Origin: Arthrobacter sp. TPD3018
Lineage (GTDB): Bacteria; Pseudomonadota; Alphaproteobacteria; Sphingomonadales; Sphingomonadaceae
Direction: 5' to 3'
DNA: 64,000 nucleotides
Assembly: GCA_003075315.1 (NCBI GenBank)
Contig: QDFQ01000005.1
Span: 124,001-188,000, forward strand
Shown: positions 63,740 to 64,000 of the stretch, in pieces
Position numbering within the stretch: position 1 is the stretch's first letter
Layout: every line of letters begins with the position of its first letter
The notes under the pieces: generated by a model
The model's database searches: none
What the model was told of the DNA's origin: nothing
What the model saw: only the letters and a program-made list of their open reading frames with translations
Program-made: the position numbers and the translations under genes

Positions 63740-64000
63740 ATGCCAGATACAAGCCCCCGTCCGCCGGCGCCGCGCGCGCCCCGCGTGATCGTCACGCGCG
63801 AGTTGACCGACTCGATCATGACGCGGCTGGAGGATCTGTTCGACACCGCGAACAACCGCGGCGACACGCCGATGACGCGCGATCAACTCGCCGCGGCGAT
63901 GGCCGACTGCGACGTGCTGGTGCCGACCGTCACGGACGATATCGACGCGGCGTTGATCGAAGGCGCGGGCGAGCGGCTGCGCTTGATCGCCAATTACGGC
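63740..64000 (+). CDS. D-2-hydroxyacid dehydrogenase, 5' part (runs off the window)
   Basis: The first 87 codons of a D-isomer-specific 2-hydroxyacid dehydrogenase, probably of the glyoxylate/hydroxypyruvate reductase (D-glycerate dehydrogenase) group. The visible part is the N-terminal flavodoxin-like domain: PRVIVTRELTDSIMTRLEDL, then helix TRDQLAAAMADCDVLVPTVT and the start of the hinge DDIDAALIEG and LRLIANYG. The NAD domain and catalytic Arg-Glu-His lie beyond the window. ATG at 63740 was chosen; upstream is the GC palindrome. Confidence 0.85.
   Translation, partial: MPDTSPRPPAPRAPRVIVTRELTDSIMTRLEDLFDTANNRGDTPMTRDQLAAAMADCDVLVPTVTDDIDAALIEGAGERLRLIANYG

Overview
The window is high-GC chromosomal DNA that looks like a sphingomonad (Alphaproteobacteria, Sphingomonas or a close relative). 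The evidence is the lon-hupB-tRNA pair, the 6S RNA/5-formyl-THF cyclo-ligase/DUF2842 cluster, ATGA-type gene overlaps, EcfG-like GGAAC(N16-17)CGTT promoters and many REP-like inverted repeats between genes. No prophage, insertion sequence, rRNA operon or CRISPR array was seen. This assignment is inferred from gene content only.

Positions 1-2590 hold a probable 6S RNA, 5-formyltetrahydrofolate cyclo-ligase, a DUF2842 membrane protein, two identical tRNA-Asp genes and an AI-2E/PerM-type membrane protein. Positions 2640-25678 are mainly an acyl-CoA catabolic island: acyl-CoA ligase, a family VIII-type serine hydrolase, a FadJ-like fusion, an amidase, five acyl-CoA dehydrogenases (two adjacent large/small pairs and one ACAD10/11-like enzyme), two thioesterases, two SDRs, a zinc alcohol dehydrogenase, an APH-fold kinase, an MFS exporter and a double-headed TetR regulator. 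The kinase plus ACAD11-like dehydrogenase resembles a split version of eukaryotic ACAD10/11 and of the bacterial levulinate (Lva) system, so 4-hydroxyacyl-CoA breakdown is a reasonable hypothesis.

Positions 25884-31355 carry small secreted proteins (one with EF-hands), an OmpR/EnvZ-type two-component pair, and a Crp/Fnr regulator divergent from a phospholipase D/cardiolipin synthase-like gene, with EcfG-like promoters facing both ways. Positions 31352-36088 are a tightly overlapped cytochrome c maturation operon (ccmCDEFGHI). A Leu/Phe/Val-type amino acid dehydrogenase with a perfect palindrome at its promoter follows, then tRNA-His.

Positions 37500-49077 are a full type II secretion operon, gspC-D-E-F-G-H-I-J-K-L-M-N, all on the minus strand. 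REP elements interrupt it, one of them lying inside the 5' end of gspJ. A 2OG-Fe(II) oxygenase is divergent from gspC. Next come a TonB-dependent receptor and a large lipoprotein whose upstream region holds a Pho-box-like repeat; the pair may be a surface uptake system served by the secretion machine.

Positions 55018-64000 hold a small membrane protein, tRNA-Val, HU, Lon with a sigma32-like promoter, two tandem M1 metallopeptidases, a short conserved protein, a PAS-like protein, an SH3-domain protein, and the 5' end of a D-2-hydroxyacid dehydrogenase that runs off the window.
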